Source: JBOGEB01 sp050743125 (GTDB lineage: Bacteria; Actinomycetota; Nitriliruptoria; Euzebyales; Egibacteraceae). From it: a DNA stretch of 31,330 bases. Each line of letters starts with the position of its first letter. The first letter of the stretch is position 1. The DNA lies in NCBI GenBank assembly GCA_050743125.1, contig JBOGEB010000027.1:1-31330 (forward strand), in the 5' to 3' direction. The notes under the pieces are model-generated. The model made no database searches and was not told the DNA's origin. It saw nothing but the letters and a program-made list of their open reading frames with translations. Positions 24,373-31,330 of this stretch are shown here, one piece after another. The position numbers and the translations under genes are program-made.

Positions 24373-24840
24373 ATGAGGTTGACCGCGAAGGGCGATTACG
24401 CATTGCGGGCCAGCGCCGAGCTGGCCGCTGCGGTGGATCAGCATGCTCCGTTGACCCGCGAGCAGATCGCCGTCGCGCAGCACATCCCGGCCACATTCTT
24501 GCTGCGCATCCTTGCCGACCTACGCCGCGTGGGGATCGTTCGCAGCCAGCGGGGCGCCGAAGGTGGGTACTGGCTGGCACGCGACCCCACCGAGATCACC
24601 CTGGCCGAGGTGATCCGCGCGGTTGAGGGGCCGCTGGCCGAGATCCACGGTGATCAGCCGCAGGACATCAGCTACGACGGCGCGGCCGCTGCCCTCCGGG
24701 ACGTGTGGGTCGCTCTGCGCGCGGCGGAGCGCCGGGTGCTGGAGTCGGTCACCCTCGCTGACGTGGCGAGTGGGCGCCTGCCGGGGTTCGTGGCGGAGCT
24801 GACTCGTGACCCTGACGCCTGGGCCCGCCGTAACCGCTGA
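24373..24840 (+). CDS. Rrf2-family transcriptional regulator without cysteines
   Basis: A 155-residue winged-helix regulator starting MRLTAKGDYALRASAELA, the standard Rrf2 N-terminus. Helix-turn-helix residues ~25-55 include REQIAVAQHIPATFLLRILA, and the wing carries GAEGGYWLARDPTEITLAEV. Family members such as IscR and NsrR bind an Fe-S cluster through three cysteines; this protein has no cysteine at all, so any sensing works differently. AAGGA lies about 8 nt upstream of the ATG. It follows the MCC beta gene by 74 bp on the same strand and could regulate the leucine/isovalerate cluster, which is inference. Confidence 0.88.
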   Translation: MRLTAKGDYALRASAELAAAVDQHAPLTREQIAVAQHIPATFLLRILADLRRVGIVRSQRGAEGGYWLARDPTEITLAEVIRAVEGPLAEIHGDQPQDISYDGAAAALRDVWVALRAAERRVLESVTLADVASGRLPGFVAELTRDPDAWARRNR

Positions 24841-24849
24841 TCGGCCCAT

Positions 24850-24898
24850 GATGTGCACGTTCAGCCAGATAAGACCGGAAGCGCACATCTGACCGGAA
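24850..24898. terminator. Weak hairpin and direct repeat between convergent rrf2 and proS
   Basis: GATGTGC (24850-24856) pairs with GCACATC (24883-24889) over a 26-nt loop. GACCGGAA is repeated at 24873-24880 and 24891-24898. The position suits a terminator, but the stem is short. Confidence 0.3.
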
Positions 24899-24925
24899 AT
24901 GCTGGACGTCGGCTCGGGAGGCAGG

Positions 24926-26638
24926 TCAGGTTGTGGCTGCGGTGACGATGTCGACCACACGCGCGACGACGGCGTCGGTCGGCAGGACCTGGACCGTCCC
25001 GGTCGCCCGCTCCGTGAGCTCCACCGTGCCGTTGGCCAGACCCCTCGCGCCCACCGTGATCCGGTACGGGATGCCCACCAGCTCGACGTCCCGGAACTTC
25101 ACCCCGGGTCGCAGCTCGCGGTCGTCGATGATCGCGTCGATGCCCGCGGCCGCGAGGTGCTCATAGATCTGCTCGCCTGCCTTGATCGTGTCCGGGTCAT
25201 GCCGGTCGTTGAGCACGACGACGGCAACCTCGAACGGCGCGACCTGGACTGGCCAGACGATGCCCGAGTCGTCGTGGTGGCATTCCACGACGGCGGCCAT
25301 CGCCCGGTCGATCCCGATCCCGTAGCTGCCCATGATCGGCGTGACCTCACGGCCGTCGGCACCGAGGATCGACAGGTCGAGCGCCTCGGAGTACTTGTAC
25401 CCGAGCTTGAAGATGTGGCCGACCTCGATCGCCCGGAGGACCTCCAGCGGCTGGCCGCAGGTCACACAGCGCTCGCCAGCGCCGACCTGGCGCAGGTCCG
25501 CCCACAAGCCGACCACGAGGTCACGGTCGACATCGACGCCACGCAGATGCACGTCGTCGACGTTCGCCCCGGTGAACATGTCCCGCCTGCCCCGAAGCGC
25601 CTCATCGGCGATCACCGGCAGCGCGACGACACCGACCGCGCCGAGGCTGCCCGGGGAGGCCCCGAGCGCGTCACGGATCGCGTCCGGATGGGCGGGCCCC
25701 ACGGCCTGGGCTCCTGTGGCATCGACCAGCTTCTGCTCGACCAGACTGTGGTCCCCGCGTAACAGGACCAGGGTGAGCCGGCCATCGACGACGTACACCA
25801 TCGTCTTGATCTGGCGGTCGGCGGGGGCGCCGAAGTCGCGGGCGAGATCGTCGATCGTGCGCACGTCCGGGGTGTCGAAGCGCTCAGGCGCTGCCAGCCC
25901 CGACCCGTCGACCGCTGGCGGCAGGGCGGCGATGGCTTTCTCGACGTTGGCCGCGTAGCCGCACGATCGGCACCGGACCACGAGATCCTCGCCGGCCTCG
26001 GACGGGCACATGAACTCGACCGAGGCGCTGCCGCCCATGCTGCCGCTGGACGCCTGCACGGGGATGGCGGGGACGCCGAGCCGGGCGAACGCGCGTGTGT
26101 ACGCCTCATGATGCAGGTCGAACGACCGGTCCAGCCCCTCGGCGTCCAGGTCGAAGCTGTAGGAGTCCTTCATGGTGAACTCCCGCACCCGGATCAGCCC
26201 GCTCTTGGGTCGAGGCTCGTCACGGAACTTCGTCTGAAACTGGTACCAGATCTGGGGCAGGTCGCGGTACGACTGCAGCTCCAGCGCCAACGTGGTGAAG
26301 ATCTCCTCGTGGGTCATCCCCAACGCGATGTCGGCGCCCTTGCGGTCTCGCAGGCGGAACATCTCCTCGCCCATGGCCTCCCAGCGCCCGGTCTTCTGCC
26401 AGATCTCAGCCGGGTGCATCGCCGGCAGGATGAACTCTTGGGCGCCGATTCGCTCCATCTCCGTCCGGATGACGTCGATGACCTTGGCGCGTACCCGGAC
26501 AGCGAGGGGGAGCAGCGTGTAGTGGCCAGCCATGAGCTGGCGGATGTAGCCGGCGCGGACCAGCAGGCGGTGGCTGACCGCGTCGGCATCCGAAGGGTCC
26601 TCGCGCAATGTGGGGACGTACAGCTGGGACCAACGCAT
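24926..26638 (-). CDS. proS: Prolyl-tRNA synthetase, bacterial type with editing insert
   Basis: Class II synthetase charging tRNA-Pro, with 570 residues. The start is MRWSQLYVPTLREDP with RLLVRAGYIRQL. Motif 2 contains KFRDEPRPKSGLIRVREFTM; a YbaK-like editing insertion spans about 225-385 (IKTMVYVVDGRLTLVLLRGD); motif 3 is MGSYGIGIDRAMAA; the anticodon-binding domain is C-terminal. ATG 26638 is chosen over a GTG at 26704 because family members start there. It is transcribed against the mcc genes. I saw no T-box or other leader structure, only a family-B end and a GC palindrome further upstream. Confidence 0.95.
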   Translation of the reverse strand: MRWSQLYVPTLREDPSDADAVSHRLLVRAGYIRQLMAGHYTLLPLAVRVRAKVIDVIRTEMERIGAQEFILPAMHPAEIWQKTGRWEAMGEEMFRLRDRKGADIALGMTHEEIFTTLALELQSYRDLPQIWYQFQTKFRDEPRPKSGLIRVREFTMKDSYSFDLDAEGLDRSFDLHHEAYTRAFARLGVPAIPVQASSGSMGGSASVEFMCPSEAGEDLVVRCRSCGYAANVEKAIAALPPAVDGSGLAAPERFDTPDVRTIDDLARDFGAPADRQIKTMVYVVDGRLTLVLLRGDHSLVEQKLVDATGAQAVGPAHPDAIRDALGASPGSLGAVGVVALPVIADEALRGRRDMFTGANVDDVHLRGVDVDRDLVVGLWADLRQVGAGERCVTCGQPLEVLRAIEVGHIFKLGYKYSEALDLSILGADGREVTPIMGSYGIGIDRAMAAVVECHHDDSGIVWPVQVAPFEVAVVVLNDRHDPDTIKAGEQIYEHLAAAGIDAIIDDRELRPGVKFRDVELVGIPYRITVGARGLANGTVELTERATGTVQVLPTDAVVARVVDIVTAATT

Positions 26639-27249
26639 GATGTTCGGGCTTTCGCTTCGGACGGACAGTGCGCCGCCGCACGAGGGCACAAGACGACACC
26701 CCACGGCGAAGCTTGAAGTGTAGTGGGGCGCCCCAGAACATGTGTCGAGACTCCTCCAGGGCGGTGTCGCCCCTCTCTGTCACTCGCAGCCCGGTCCCCA
26801 CCAGCGGCCGTGCGAGCGAGTAGCGTCACGCGGACGCGCGCGCAGCCCCGCAGCGTGGCGAAGCCGGACGCGTTGGCGAGACGCCGGGCGAGCGCGTGGT
26901 AGGCGGCAGCCTCCCCGAGGTGGTCACAGAACGTGCGCCGCGCGCGGCCACGCACGCGGTGCCACGCATCAGCACCCCGCCCAACGCATGTGCAGCGCGT
27001 TGCGGTGCTGGCGGGCGTCGACCAGCAGGTCACCACCGGGCGGGAGCCGACGGCTCACGCGCTGCTCCTGCCTTCCTCAGGGTCGTTCGATACGTCCCGC
27101 CGCTGCGCTGGCTGTGCCGCAATGTGCGCGTGGCTGGCCAACCATGGGAAATGACGGGCACGACACAGAGGACTCGGTCGGACGCCGAAGTGTTCTGGTG
27201 CTTGCTGATGTGTCGTAGTGGGGAGGCCACGGGTAGCATCCGTGCTGCG
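26639..27249. other. Divergent intergenic region between proS and enoyl-CoA hydratase
   Basis: 611 bases with no supported gene. A TACACT box (minus strand, 26717-26722) could be the proS -10. TGGGGCGCCCCA (26724-26735) is a perfect palindrome, followed by a family-B end. A minus-strand stretch around 26830-26950 reads AAYHALARRLANASGFATLR, which looks somewhat protein-like but has no start or recognisable family. TAGCAT at 27234-27239, 10 nt before the hydratase ATG, may be its -10. Confidence 0.5.
26735..26770 (+). repeat. Solo end of a family-B element
   Basis: AGAACATGTGTCGAGACTCC followed by TCCAGGGCGGTGTCGC matches the first ~36 bp of family B, then the similarity stops. The other end is absent. 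It lies in the probable promoter region of proS. Confidence 0.6.
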
Positions 27250-28095
27250 ATGGGCGAGGGCTCCAGGATTCAGGTCACCGTTGACGGCCGGGGTGTGGCC
27301 ACCGTGACGATGGACCGCCCCGAGGTCCGCAACGCTTTTGACGGGCCGCTCATCGCCCAGCTCGGTGAGGCCGCCGGCGTCCTTGGTGGGGACCCGGCGG
27401 TGCGGGTGGTGGTCCTCACCGGCGTCGGAGGGGTGTTCAGCGCGGGCGCGGACCTGGACTGGATGGGGTCGATGAAGGACCACACGTTCGAGGAGCATCT
27501 CGCCGACTCGGCTCGCGTCAACGCGATGCTCCGGGCGCTCTACGACCTCCCCGTACCACTGGTCGGCCGGGTGAACGGGCATGCGCTGGGCGGTGGGGTC
27601 GGCCTGGTCGCGGTCTGCGACGTCGGGATCGCGGCCGAGGACGCGCGGTTTGGGTTCCCCGAGGTCACGCTTGGGCTTGCCCCGGCGGTGATCTCCCCGT
27701 ACGTCGTCCGCAAGGTCGGTCACTCGTTCGCGCGGGCGGTGTTCGTCACCGGCGAGCAGTTCGACGCTGACCGCGCGCTCGCGGCTGGGCTCGTCCACCA
27801 GGTCGTGGCCTCCGCCGGCCTCGACAGGGCCGTCGGCGCCGCAGTCGACCGCTGTCTGCGCGCCGGACCGCAGGCGGTCGCGGTCGCAAAGCGGCTGGCC
27901 GACCTCGCGCTGCGGCCGTTAGACGAGGCCACGGCCGCGACGCCCGCGCTGATCGCCGCGCTGCGGGTCAGCGACGAGGGTCAGGAGGGCATGCAGGCAT
28001 TCCTCGGGCGCCGCCCGCCGTCGTGGCTGCCGAGCGCCCGTGAGAGGGTCCGGAGCCCCAGAGGGGACCCTGGGAACGCCCCCGGACCGCCGTGA
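27250..28095 (+). CDS. Enoyl-CoA hydratase/isomerase, probably methylglutaconyl-CoA hydratase
   Basis: Crotonase-family protein of 281 residues. The CoA/oxyanion segments are FSAGADLDWM and GHALGGGVGLV, and PEVTLGLAPAVISPYV follows. The crotonase core ends at EGMQAFLGRRPPSW; the last ~22 residues are a Pro/Arg-rich tail. Its place next to MCC alpha and HMG-CoA lyase argues for hydration of 3-methylglutaconyl-CoA to HMG-CoA, as LiuC does. Its stop overlaps the next start (TGATG). ATG 27250 is the first residue of the conserved domain; there is no clear Shine-Dalgarno, and the frame upstream has no family similarity. Confidence 0.88.
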   Translation: MGEGSRIQVTVDGRGVATVTMDRPEVRNAFDGPLIAQLGEAAGVLGGDPAVRVVVLTGVGGVFSAGADLDWMGSMKDHTFEEHLADSARVNAMLRALYDLPVPLVGRVNGHALGGGVGLVAVCDVGIAAEDARFGFPEVTLGLAPAVISPYVVRKVGHSFARAVFVTGEQFDADRALAAGLVHQVVASAGLDRAVGAAVDRCLRAGPQAVAVAKRLADLALRPLDEATAATPALIAALRVSDEGQEGMQAFLGRRPPSWLPSARERVRSPRGDPGNAPGPP

Positions 28096-30056
28096 TGTTC
28101 GACACGGTCCTGATCGCCAACCGCGGCGAGATCGCCGTCCGGATCATCGGTACGCTGCGCCACCTGGGCATCCGGTCGATCGCGGTCTACAGCGACGTCG
28201 ATGCCGACGGGCCGCACGTCGCGCTCGCTGACAGCGCCGTCCGGCTCGGGCCCGCTCCGGCCTCCCAGTCCTACCTGGCGGCCGATCGCATCCTCGACGC
28301 CTGCCGCCGGAGCGGCGCCGAAGCGGTCCATCCCGGCTACGGGTTCCTCGCCGAGAACGCGGGCTTCGCGCGCGCCTGCGCGGACGCTGGCGTGGTCTTC
28401 GTCGGCGCGCCGCCCGAGGCGATCGAGGCGATGGGGGACAAGATCCGCGCAAAGCGGACCGCGCGGGCTGCGGGCCTGCCGGTCGTGCCGGGCGTTCATT
28501 GGCCCGGCATGACCGACGTGGAGCTTGTCGAGGCCGCTGCCGACGTGGGCTTCCCCCTGCTCGTCAAGGCTTCCGCTGGTGGGGGTGGCAAGGGGATGCG
28601 CGTCGTCCGGGACCCGGCGGGGCTGCCCGAGGCGCTCGCCGCCGCCCGACGCGAGGCCAAGGGCGCGTTCGGCGACGACACTCTCCTGCTCGAACGGTTC
28701 CTCGATCGACCTCGCCACATCGAGGTTCAGGTGCTCGTCGACCAGCACGGTACCGTCCTCCACCTCGGCGAGCGCGAGTGCAGCCTCCAGCGTCGCTATC
28801 AGAAGGTCGTCGAGGAGTGTCCGCCGCCGGGACTGGACGACACCACCCGGAAACGCATCACCACTGCCGCGCTGAACGTGACCCAGGCATGCGGCTACGT
28901 CGGGGTAGGCACGGTCGAGTTTCTGGTCTCGGGACGTGACTTCTTTTTTCTGGAGATGAACACGCGGCTCCAGGTAGAGCACCCCGTCACGGAGTTCGTC
29001 TACCGGATGGACCTCGTCGAGCAGCAGCTCCGCATTGCTGCCGGTGAGCGACTGGCCCTGGACCCGCACCCGTTCGGTCACGCGATCGAAGCCCGCGTGT
29101 ACGCCGAGAACCCCGCCCGCGGGTTCCTGCCCACAGCCGGGGTGGTCCGGGAATACCTGGAGCCGCTCATGCGGGGCCGCGTGCGGGTCGACTCCGGGAT
29201 CCACGTTGGCTCCGAGGTAGGCAGCCACTACGACCCGCTGCTCGCAAAGCTGATTGGATTCGGCCCCGACCGCGAGACCGCGCTGCGCCGCCTGGACGGC
29301 GCGCTCGCTGAGCTGGTCATCCTCGGGGTGGGCACGAACACGGCGTTTCTCCGCCGCCTGCTCGCCGACCCGGACGTTCAAGCGGGTCAGCTCGACATCG
29401 GACTGATCGAGCGGCGTCTCGACGCGCTCGCCGAGGACTGCCCGCCGGACGACGTGCTGATCGCCGCCGTCATGGCGCGGTTGCTGAAGCTGGAGCCACC
29501 GGGTCCGGTCGTCGACCCGTTCGACCTGCCCGGCGGCTGGCGGATCGGCGCGCAGGCGTGGACGTGCTGGCGCATGCGCGCAGAACATGCCGATCCGGTC
29601 GACGTCCGCGTGCGCGGCCGGGCGGTCAGCGCGGAGGTCGCAGTCGGCCAGGGCGGTGTTTCGCGTCAGGCCAGCGCATGGTGGCTTGAGAGCGGCCTGG
29701 AGGTCACGCTCGACGGTGAGACCCGGCGGTACGCTCATGTGGAGCATGACGGCGTGACTTGGCTCGGCCGGGACGGCGGGGCATGGGCACTGCGGGAACA
29801 GGACGCCGCCGACCGCCGCGCTGACGAGCCCGTGGATGCGGGCCCGCTCACCGCGCCGGTGCCCGGTACCGTGACGGTGGTCCAGGCTGCGGTTGGCGAC
29901 CAGGTCACCATGGGGCAGACGCTGCTCGTCGTCGAGGCGATGAAGATGGAGCACCCCATCACTGCGCCGATCGACGGCGTGGTGACGGCGCTCCCCGTGA
30001 CCGAGGGTCAGCAGGTCGGGATGGACGAGCCGCTCGCGGTGGTGGAGCCCTCGTGA
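28095..30056 (+). CDS. mccA: 3-Methylcrotonyl-CoA carboxylase alpha subunit (biotin carboxylase/BCCP)
   Basis: Biotin-carrying half of MCC, 653 residues. Biotin carboxylase domain: VLIANRGEIAVRIIGTL (6-22), HPGYGFLAENAGFARAC, ATP-grasp GGGGKGMRVV, EMNTRLQVEHPVTE. A BT/linker domain (about 455-575) is followed by BCCP with biotinyl Lys617 in EAMKMEHPI. The longer middle region and the pairing with an MCC beta gene distinguish it from the accA chain at 8039. ATG 28095 overlaps the hydratase stop by one base; GTG 28092 is equally possible and adds one residue. The stop overlaps the HMG-CoA lyase GTG as GTGA. Substrate for BirA. Confidence 0.94.
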   Translation: MFDTVLIANRGEIAVRIIGTLRHLGIRSIAVYSDVDADGPHVALADSAVRLGPAPASQSYLAADRILDACRRSGAEAVHPGYGFLAENAGFARACADAGVVFVGAPPEAIEAMGDKIRAKRTARAAGLPVVPGVHWPGMTDVELVEAAADVGFPLLVKASAGGGGKGMRVVRDPAGLPEALAAARREAKGAFGDDTLLLERFLDRPRHIEVQVLVDQHGTVLHLGERECSLQRRYQKVVEECPPPGLDDTTRKRITTAALNVTQACGYVGVGTVEFLVSGRDFFFLEMNTRLQVEHPVTEFVYRMDLVEQQLRIAAGERLALDPHPFGHAIEARVYAENPARGFLPTAGVVREYLEPLMRGRVRVDSGIHVGSEVGSHYDPLLAKLIGFGPDRETALRRLDGALAELVILGVGTNTAFLRRLLADPDVQAGQLDIGLIERRLDALAEDCPPDDVLIAAVMARLLKLEPPGPVVDPFDLPGGWRIGAQAWTCWRMRAEHADPVDVRVRGRAVSAEVAVGQGGVSRQASAWWLESGLEVTLDGETRRYAHVEHDGVTWLGRDGGAWALREQDAADRRADEPVDAGPLTAPVPGTVTVVQAAVGDQVTMGQTLLVVEAMKMEHPITAPIDGVVTALPVTEGQQVGMDEPLAVVEPS

Positions 30057-31054
30057 CCGCCTTTCGGCTGGGCGGGCTCCCCGAGCGGGTCACGATCTAC
30101 GAGGTCGGCCCACGGGACGGGCTGCAGAACGAGCAGGCGAGCGTGCCGACCGCCGTGAAGGCCGAGTTCATCCGCCGCCTTGCGGGCACCGGCCTGCGGG
30201 TCATCGAGGCCACGGGTTTCGTCCACCCGAAATGGGTCCCACAGCTCGCGGACGCGGGTGAGCTGCTCGAGATGCTCGGGTTGCCGCACCGTGCAGACGG
30301 TGTGCGCTACCCGGTGCTCGTGCCGAGCGAGCGGGGCTTGGAGCGGGCGCTCGCGGCGGGAGCCGACGAGATCGCGATCCTTGGCAGCGCGACCGAGTCG
30401 TTCGCGCAGCGCAACCTGAACCGGACGGTCGCCGAGTCGTTCGCGATGTTCGCTCCCGTCGTCGACCGCGCCACGGCGGCGGGCATGCGGGTTCGCGCGT
30501 ACCTCTCGATGTGCTTCGGCGATCCCTGGGAGGGGCCGGTGCCCGTCGACCGCGCTGCCGACATCGGCGTGCGCCTGCTCGAGCTCGGCTGCGTCGAGCT
30601 GAGCCTGGGCGACACGATCGGCGTCGGCACCGCCGGGCACGTCAACGCGATGCTGTCGGCGCTCTCCGAGCGCGGGGTCGGCCCCGATCGGCTTGCGGTG
30701 CACTTCCACGACACGTACGGGCAGGCGCTCGCGAACACGCTCGCTGCGCTGCGCTGCGGGGTCAGCGTCGTCGATGCCTCGGCGGGCGGCCTCGGCGGCT
30801 GCCCATACGCCCGGTCGGCCACCGGCAACCTGGCGACCGAGGACCTCGCCTGGCTCTTGCGGGGACTCGGGATCGAGACCGGGGTCGACCTCGACCGGCT
30901 CGTCTCGACGAGCCGGTGGATGGCCGCCCAGCTCGGCCGCCCCAGCCCCTCCCGCGTCGTGCAAGCCCTTGGATCAGGTGTCGAAACTCCTCAGGGCGGT
31001 GTCGCGGAGCCGCCGACGAGGGCTCGCCAGGACGTCTCACCGTTCCAAACCTAA
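30053..31054 (+). CDS. Hydroxymethylglutaryl-CoA lyase with repeat-derived tail
   Basis: Cleaves HMG-CoA to acetyl-CoA and acetoacetate, the last step of leucine degradation. TIM-barrel lyase with metal/substrate motif VGPRDGLQNE (18-27), LSLGDTIGVG, VHFHDTYGQAL and the Cys loop GGLGGCPYARSATGN, where the usual PYAPGATGN is altered to PYARSATGN. GTG 30053 overlaps the mccA stop. The family's C-terminal helix ends near SRVVQALG; the following ~23 residues (GVETPQGGVAEPPTRARQDV...) are translated from the first unit of the 90-bp family-B array, which also supplies the stop. The catalytic residues all lie upstream, so activity is probably kept. Confidence 0.92.
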   Translation: MTAFRLGGLPERVTIYEVGPRDGLQNEQASVPTAVKAEFIRRLAGTGLRVIEATGFVHPKWVPQLADAGELLEMLGLPHRADGVRYPVLVPSERGLERALAAGADEIAILGSATESFAQRNLNRTVAESFAMFAPVVDRATAAGMRVRAYLSMCFGDPWEGPVPVDRAADIGVRLLELGCVELSLGDTIGVGTAGHVNAMLSALSERGVGPDRLAVHFHDTYGQALANTLAALRCGVSVVDASAGGLGGCPYARSATGNLATEDLAWLLRGLGIETGVDLDRLVSTSRWMAAQLGRPSPSRVVQALGSGVETPQGGVAEPPTRARQDVSPFQT

Positions 31055-31229
31055 GAATGACGAGCGTGGGTCGAAACTCCTCAGGGCGGTGTCGCGGAGT
31101 CGCCGACGAGGGCTCGCCAGGACGTCTCACCGTTCCAAACCTAAGAATGACGAGCGTGGGTCGAAACTCCTCAGGGCGGTGTCGCGGAGTCGCCGACGAG
31201 GGCTCGCCAGGACGTCTCACCGTTGTAAA
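30975..31229. repeat. Tandem array of 90-bp units derived from family B
   Basis: TCGAAACTCCTCAGGGCGGT starts at 30981, 31071 and 31161, giving an exact 90-bp period. The first unit has one C/T difference; the third diverges after about 66 bp (CCGTTGTAAAACCC). The unit matches one end of family B, including GGTGTCGCGGAGTCGC. It lies across the end of the HMG-CoA lyase gene. No unique spacers exist, so it is not CRISPR. Confidence 0.93.
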
Positions 31230-31246
31230 ACCCAAGGATGGCGGGC

Positions 31247-31330
31247 ATGGCCGTGGTGCTGTTCGTCGCCGGCCTGGCCCGCTTCGTCCTTGGGGCCGCA
31301 CTGCTCGTCGTCCTCGCCCTGCTCGTGGTC
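31247..31330 (+). CDS. Partial membrane protein, N-terminus only
   Basis: Open to the right edge: MAVVLFVAGLARFVLGAALL and then more valine and leucine. AAGGA at 31234-31238 lies 8 nt before ATG 31247; an in-frame ATG at 31238 overlaps that site and is less likely. The start is a hydrophobic segment, either a signal anchor or the first membrane helix. The family cannot be told from 28 residues. Its upstream region is the family-B tandem array, so its promoter may lie in repeat DNA. Confidence 0.5.
   Translation, partial: MAVVLFVAGLARFVLGAALLVVLALLVV

Noticed and set aside
26639..26780. T-box or other riboswitch upstream of proS
   Set aside because: No T-box sequence, specifier stem or terminator/antiterminator pair; only a 12-bp palindrome and a family-B end.
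27981..29954. 657-codon minus-strand open frame opposite the MCC alpha gene
   Set aside because: Complement of a strongly supported gene; only high-GC frame openness supports it.
30981..31229. Three regularly spaced repeats considered as CRISPR
   Set aside because: The 90-bp units abut directly with no unique spacers, there are no cas genes, and related sequence is dispersed elsewhere in the window.

Overview
The window is very GC-rich, with short intergenic gaps and many 4-nt start/stop overlaps. Gene content points to an actinobacterium: an acyl-CoA carboxylase with a small epsilon subunit, an LpdA-like flavoprotein without the usual CxxxxC pair, a DUF222/HNH (13E12-type) relic, RHH and MerR-like antitoxins, and several TANNNT -10 boxes set 6-8 nt before start codons, as in leaderless mRNAs. 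A deep-branching lineage is possible, but the sequence alone does not fix the genus.

The left third (1-12.5 kb) is a biotin supply and use block. A minus-strand operon reads bioA-vapB-vapC-bioF-bioD-bioB with a VapBC toxin-antitoxin pair inside it. Then come an LpdA-like quinone oxidoreductase, a membrane flippase-like protein, a biotin carboxylase/BCCP alpha chain, a blue-copper lipoprotein, and the epsilon and carboxyltransferase beta subunits of an acyl/propionyl-CoA carboxylase. Biotin ligase birA lies at 16.5 kb.

The centre (12.6-22.5 kb) holds intact genes (SDR, DoxX-like, birA, an MerR-like antitoxin) among many broken ones: topoisomerase IB cut by a mobile element, a PrpE relic, an acyl-CoA synthetase whose start was split by a repeat, a frameshifted PIN-like toxin, a pentapeptide-repeat protein tail, and a DUF222/HNH relic. 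Two families of small non-autonomous elements explain much of this. Family A has three copies of 221-243 bp with CTAA target duplications, two internal hairpins and compensatory base changes. Family B has two full 143-bp copies, a solo end, and a 90-bp tandem array.

The right third (22.6-31 kb) is a leucine/isovalerate degradation set: methylcrotonyl-CoA carboxylase beta, an Rrf2 regulator, convergent proS, then a tightly coupled enoyl-CoA hydratase - MCC alpha - HMG-CoA lyase operon. Its last gene runs into the family-B tandem array.

Functionally, bioABDF make biotin, BirA attaches it, and two biotin carboxylases (ACC/PCC and MCC) use it. The most novel items are the structured family-A element landing on promoters and genes, the family-B element that split a start codon region, VapBC inside the biotin operon, and a BioB lacking one expected cluster-ligand cysteine.
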